Assembly (NCBI GenBank): GCA_020796225.1
Contig: CM036759.1
Coordinates: 69,713,512 to 69,777,511, forward strand
DNA: 64,000 bases
Reading direction: 5' to 3'
From: Arion vulgaris
Taxonomy: Eukaryota; Mollusca; Gastropoda; Stylommatophora; Arionidae
Shown: positions 59,140 to 64,000 of the stretch, in pieces
Numbering within the stretch: position 1 is the stretch's first letter
Layout of the letters: every line of letters starts with the position of its first letter
The notes under the pieces: generated by a model
Told to the model about the DNA's origin: nothing
The model's input: only the letters and a program-made list of their open reading frames with translations
The model's database searches: none
Position numbers and translations under genes: made by a program

Positions 59140-61455
59140 TTCTCTTCCAACCAGATCTTCCATTAGACTGCTCTCTCTCTCTCTTCCAACCAGATCTTCC
59201 ACTAGACTGTTCTCTCTCTCTTCCAACCAGATCTTCCACTAGACTGTTCTCTCTCTTCCAACCAGATCTTCCACTAGACTGCTCGCTCTCTCTTCCAACC
59301 AGATCTTCCACTAGACTGTTCTCTCTCTTCCAACCAGATCTTCCACTAGACTACTCGCTCTCTCTTCCAACCAGATCTTCCACTAGACTGTTCTCTCTCT
59401 TCCAACCAGATCTTCCACTAGACTGCTCGCTCTCTCTTCCAACCAGATCTTCCACTAGACTGCTCGCTCTCTCTTCCAACCAGATCTTCCACTAGACTGC
59501 TCGCTCTCTCTTCCAACCAGATCTTCCACTAGACTGCTCGCTCTCTCTTCCAACCAGAACTTCCACTAGACTACTCGCTCTCTCTTCCAACCAGATCTTC
59601 CACTAGACTGCTCGCTCTCTCTTCCAACCAGAACTTCCACTAGACTGCTCCTCTGTCCTCTCTCTTCCAACCAGATCTTCCACTAGACTACTCGCTCTCT
59701 CTTCCAACCAAAATCTTCCACTAGACTGCTCTCTCTCTCTCTTCCAACCAGAACTTTCACTAGACTGCTCTCTCTCTCTTCCAACCAGATCTTCCACTAG
59801 ACTGCTCTCTCTCTCTCTTCCAACCAGAACTTTCACTAGACTGCTCTCTCTCTCTTCCAACCAGATCTTCCACTAGACTGCTCGCTCTCTCTTCCAACCA
59901 GATCTTCCACTAGACTGCTCTCTCTTACTCTTCCCTAGACTCAGCCCTTCCAACTTTCACTAGACTGCTCTCTCTCTCTCTTCACGAACTTCACGAACTT
60001 TCTACTAGATCTGATGCTGCTCTCTCTCTCTTCCAACCAGATCTTCCACTAGACTGCTCTCTCTCTCTCTTCCAACCAGATCTTCCACTAGACTGCTCTC
60101 TCTCTCTCTTCCAACCAGATCTTCCACTAGACTGCTCTCTCTCTTCCAACCAGATCTTCCACTAGACTGCTCTCTCTCTTCTCCAACCAGATCTTCCACT
60201 AGACTACTCGCTCTCTCTTCCTTCCAACCAGATCTTCCACTAGACTGCTCGCTCTCTCTCTCTTCCAACCAGATCTTCCACTAGACTGTTCTCTCTCTTC
60301 CAACCAGATCTTCCACTAGACTGTTCTCTCTCTTCCAACCAGATCTTCCACTAGACTGTTCTCTCTCTTCCAACCAGATCTTCCACTAGACTACTCTCTC
60401 TCTCTCTCTCTCTCTTCCAACCAGATCTTCCACTAGACTGCTCTCTCTCTCTCTCTCTCTTACAACCAGATCTTCCACTAGACTGCTCTCTCTCTCTTCC
60501 AACCAGATTTTCCACTAGACTGCTCTCTCTCTCTCTCCCAACCAGATCTTCCACTAGACTACTCTCTCTCTCTCTCTTCCAACCAGATCTACCACTAGAC
60601 TGCTCTCTCTCTCTCTCTCTCTTCCAACCAGATCTTCCACTAGACTGCTCTCTCTCTCTCTCTCTTCCAACCAGATCTTCCACTAGACTGCTCTCTCTCT
60701 CTTCCAACCAGATCTTCTACTAGACTGCTCTCTCTCTCTTCCAACCAGATCTTCCACTAGACTGCTCTCTCTCTCTTCCAACCAGATCTTCCACTAGACT
60801 GCTCTCTCTCTCTCTCTCTTCCAACCAGATCTTCCACTAGACTGCTCTCTCTCTCCCAACCAGATCTTCCACTAGACTACTCTCTCTCTCTCTCTTCCAA
60901 CCAGATCTACCACTAGACTGCTCTCTCTCTCTCTCTCTTCCAACCAGATCTTCCACTAGACTGCTCTCTCTCTCTTCCAACCCGATCTTCCACTAGACTG
61001 CTCTCTCTCTCTCTCTTCCAACCAGATCTTCCACTAGACTGCTCTCTCTCTCTCTTCCAACCAGATCTTCCACTAGACTGCTCTCTCTCTCTCTTCCAAC
61101 CAGATCTTCCACTAGACTGCTCTCTCTCTCTCTTCCAACCAGATCTTCCACTAGACTGCTCTCTCTCTTCCAACCAGATCTTCCACTAGACTGCTCTCTC
61201 TCTCTTCCAACCAGATCTTCCACTAGACTACTCTCTCTCTCTCTTCCAACCAGATCTTCCACTAGACTGCTCGTTCTCTCTCTCTCTTCCAACCAGATCT
61301 TCCACTAGACTGCTCGCTCTTTCTTCCAACCAGATCTTCCACTAGACTGTTCACTCTCTCTTCCAACCAGATCTTCCACTAGACTGCTCTCTCTCTCTCT
61401 CTCTTCCAACTAGATCTTCCACTAGACTGCTCGCTCTCTCTTACAACCTGATCTG
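59140..61455. repeat. Pyrimidine-rich minisatellite, 32-42-bp unit, about 62 copies
   Basis: Unit TTCCAACCAGATCTTCCACT followed by AGACTGCT and a variable (CT)n run, so unit length varies by slippage. The strand is strongly C+T biased. CCAACCAGATCTT also occurs in the antisense LINE end at 38292, so the unit may be LINE-derived. Confidence 0.95.
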
Positions 61456-61620
61456 CTATAGTTTCCTTTCTCCACTCTATCTGCCGCAGTTTGCCTTCTC
61501 CACTCTTATCTACCACAGTCTGCCTTCTCCACCACTCTTATCTGCCACACAGTCTGCTTTCTCCACCGCTCTTATCTGCTACAGTTTTTTCTTTCTTCAT
61601 ATTTTATCGAGCACCTTTTC
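61456..61620. repeat. Degenerate repeat, about 30-bp unit
   Basis: Four or five loose units around CTTATCTGCCACAGTCTGCC and TTCTCCAC. Confidence 0.7.
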
Positions 61621-61644
61621 TTCTAATTTTATTCTGCAAATTGT

Positions 61645-62186
61645 CATATATATAATAATAATAATAATTCCTCTCGTACCGTTATACGTTACATAGGGCC
61701 TGCAAGTAATTTCTCCATACCGCTCTATCCTGGTCCACTCGCTCAATCTCCTCCATGGAACTGAGACCGATATTTCCTGCCTCTCTCAGCAAAGTTCGTT
61801 TCAGGGTCTCCTTAGGTCGACCTCTCTTTCTTGAACCCTTTGCATCCCACTTCAATGCCTGATTTGATATTCGTTGATCATTTCTCCTAAAGGTGTGCCC
61901 AACATATCTCCATCTTCTCTTTCTTATAACAGTTGTCACTAGTAGTTGACCAGACATGTCTCTGATTTCATCACTTAACCTGAATTCGTTCCATTTTATA
62001 TTCATTATTTTTCGAAGACATCTATTTTCAAATGCATTCAACTTGCTTTCTATATCTTTAGTCATTTTCCAACTCTCGCTAGCATATGTTAGGATTGATA
62101 CAACATTTGAATTGAAAATTAGTAATTTAGTTTTAATACTATATAACTTGCAGTTCCATATTTTATTTAGACTTTTAAAATAAATA
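61645..62186 (-). pseudogene. LINE Y, best copy (reverse transcriptase end)
   Basis: An open minus-strand frame reads [56 protein letters not shown] and [20 protein letters not shown]. The (AAT)n tail is at 61650-61670. This copy carries, once, the sequence that is multiplied at 15003-15955. It is inserted next to or into LINE X. Confidence 0.9.
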
Positions 62187-62187
62187 T

Positions 62188-62765
62188 ATATCATCAAATA
62201 GCTTTGTCCCGAACAGAACTTTGCCACCTTAATTGTCCTTTTGGAATTTCTCTCCAGAAAGCCAGATGTCCCGCCTATGCAGCCGTCATACTCAAACCAT
62301 CAGCTACATCCGGAATCCCTCTTCTCCGTGATCTTCCTCTTCTTTTTCCGGGATGCCTCCTTCCATGATGGTCTTCTCAGCCCTTCATGTCTTTTGATAT
62401 GTCCAAAATATCTCAACTTTCTCTTTCTTATTTGTAGCATCAGCCGGTTTTCTTTGATTTTGAGTTCTTTCTGGATAGATCTATTTGTTCTCTTCTCTGT
62501 CCAAGATATATGAAGGACTCTTCTGTAACACATATTCAAAAGCACATATATGTTTTTCCACCACCTTGTTAAATGTCCATGCTTCACACTCATACGTTGT
62601 CACTGGGAATATGCATGCTCTTAGTATTCTGATCTTTGTTTTCATGTCAGTCCCATTCATATTAATACATTTTAAATGTGATCTTTTGAGATGCTCATCT
62701 TTCGAGCCGATCTATTATTTTCATCACTACAACCCTATGTGCGTTGCTTTTTATCTAATACGATA
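62188..62765 (-). pseudogene. LINE X, longest copy
   Basis: Minus strand: [56 protein letters not shown], preceded by a TKIRILRACIFPVTTYECEA-like RT C-terminal segment at 62575-62640. The 3' end ATCATCAAATAG matches the LINE X copy at 36430. Confidence 0.85.
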
Positions 62766-62789
62766 GATCTACTAGTTGCTTTTCTACTA

Positions 62790-64000
62790 TTTGATCTACA
62801 AACTTCTGACCTTTTCTTCCAGTTGTTTTTGGTTATTTTTGCAATCTGATCTACAAACTTCTGGCCTTTTCTTCCAGTTGTTTTTGGTTATTTTTGCAAT
62901 CTGATCTACAAACTTCTGGCCTTTTCTTTCAGTTGTTTTTGGTTATTTTTGCAATCTAATCTACAAACTTCTGACCTTTTCTTTCAGTTGTTTTTGGTTA
63001 TTTTTGCAATCTGATGTACAAACTTTTGGCCTTTTCTTTCAGTTGTTTTTGGTTATTTTTGCAATCTGATGTACAAACTTCTGGCCTTTTCTTTCAGTTG
63101 TTTTTGGTTATTTTTGCAATCTGATGTACAAACTTTTGGCCTTTTCTTTCAGTTGTTTTTGGTTATTTTTGCAATCTGATGTACAAACTTCTGGCCTTTT
63201 CTTTCAGTTGTTTTTGGTTATTTTGCAATCTGATGTACAAACTTTTGGCCTTTTCCTCCAGTTGTTTTTGGTTATTTTTGCAATCTGATCTACAAACTTC
63301 TGACCTTTTCTTTCAGTTGTTTTTTGTTATTTTTGCAATCTGATCTACAAACTTCTGGCCTTTTCTTCCAGTTGTTTTTGGTTATTTTTGCAATCTGATC
63401 TACAAACTTCTGACCTTTTCTTTCAGTTGTTTTTGGTTATTTTTGCAATCTGATCTACAAACTTCTGACCTTTTCTTTCAGTTGTTTTTGGTTATTTTTG
63501 CAATCTAATCTACAAACTTTTGGCCTTTTCTTGGAGTTGTTTTTGGTTATTTTTGCAATCTGATCTACAAACTTCTGGCCTTTTCCTCCAGTTGTTTTTG
63601 GTTATTTTTGCAATCTGATCTACAAACTTCTGGCCTTTTCTTCGAGTTGTTTTTTGTTATTTTTGCAATCTGATCTACAAACTTCTGGCCTTTTCCTCCA
63701 GTTGTTTTGGTTATTTTGCAATCTGATCTACAAACTTCTGGCCTTTTCTTCCAGTTGTTTTTGGTTATTTTTGCAATCTGATCTACAAACTTCTGACCTT
63801 TTCTTTCAGTTGTTTTTGGTTATTTTTCAATCTGATCTACAAACTTTTGGCCTTTTCTTCCAGTTGTTTTTGGTTATTTTTGCAATCTGATCTACAAACT
63901 TCTGGCCTTTTCTTTCAGTTGATTTTGGTTACTTTTGCAATCTGATGTACAAACTTCTGGCCTTTTCTTTCAGTTGTTTTTGGTTATTTTTGCAATCTGA
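62790..64000. repeat. Minisatellite, 55-bp unit, about 22 copies, running off the window
   Basis: Unit contains GTTATTTTTGCAATCTGATC, TACAAACTTCTGGCCTTTTC and TTTCAGTTGTTTTTG. Period 55 (GCAATCTGAT at 62841 and 62896). Each unit contains a TTTTCTTTCAG acceptor-like motif. The right end lies beyond 64000. Confidence 0.95.

Noticed and set aside
57119..61292. Several coiled-coil-like or Ser/Glu-rich frames (57119-57590, 57621-58154, 59044-61292)
   Set aside because: All lie inside minisatellites with units that are multiples of three or nearly so. No upstream promoter or splice evidence.
1..64000. Bacterial-type defence, secretion or operon systems
   Set aside because: No prokaryotic gene structure, no ribosome-binding sites, and no compact coding regions are present. 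Sequence is intronic animal DNA.

Overview
This is a eukaryotic (metazoan) intronic and repeat-rich window, not a bacterial one. The evidence is a split gene with canonical GT-AG introns, tRNA-derived SINEs, non-LTR retrotransposon (LINE) tails, a mariner copy, hAT-like and TA-flanked MITEs, and very dense minisatellites. The mixture of LINE tails (RNase H type, RTE-like and GRPRKRW-type), mariner and tRNA-SINEs suggests an invertebrate. A lophotrochozoan such as a mollusc is my best guess, but that is inference and I cannot name the species.

Only one host gene is recognisable. Twelve plus-strand exons between 878 and 37042 encode about 386 residues of an M28B metallopeptidase of the glutamate carboxypeptidase II / NAALADase family. 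The intron phases join exactly from exon to exon, with one exception in exon j. All zinc and catalytic residues known from human GCPII are present. The 5' exons lie before the window. The C-terminal exon(s) were not found before 64000, so the last intron is at least 27 kb. Exon j carries two 1-base deletions 20 bp apart, most simply explained as assembly error.

Layout: 1-877 intron with a minisatellite and an old LINE piece. 878-7984 exons a-d, with SINEs, LINE tails, a GC-rich repeat block, and an array made of copies of the end of exon b plus its splice donor. 7985-11776 fold-back element and LINE tails up to exon e. 11777-21060 large minisatellites, a hAT-like MITE and exons f-h. 21061-28090 LINE tails, RNase H remnants and exons i-j. 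28091-37042 long arrays, SINEs, a MITE and exons k-l. 37043-64000 a single giant intron filled with arrays up to 2.7 kb long, LINE tails and a palindromic mariner.

By my hand tally about 27 kb (roughly 40-45 %) of the window is tandem repeat in some 44 separate arrays with units of 11-82 bp. For about ten arrays the single-copy source of the unit can be seen inside the window: three start at 5' splice sites of the host gene, several at the tRNA-like heads of SINEs, one in LINE coding sequence and one at a mariner end. This repeated birth of minisatellites from unrelated functional sequence, including splice donors, is the most unusual property of the region. Family letters used below for SINEs and LINEs (SINE A-G, LINE R/V/W/X/Y/Z/H1/H2) are local labels, not database names. 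Array and transposon boundaries were placed by eye and are approximate unless stated otherwise.
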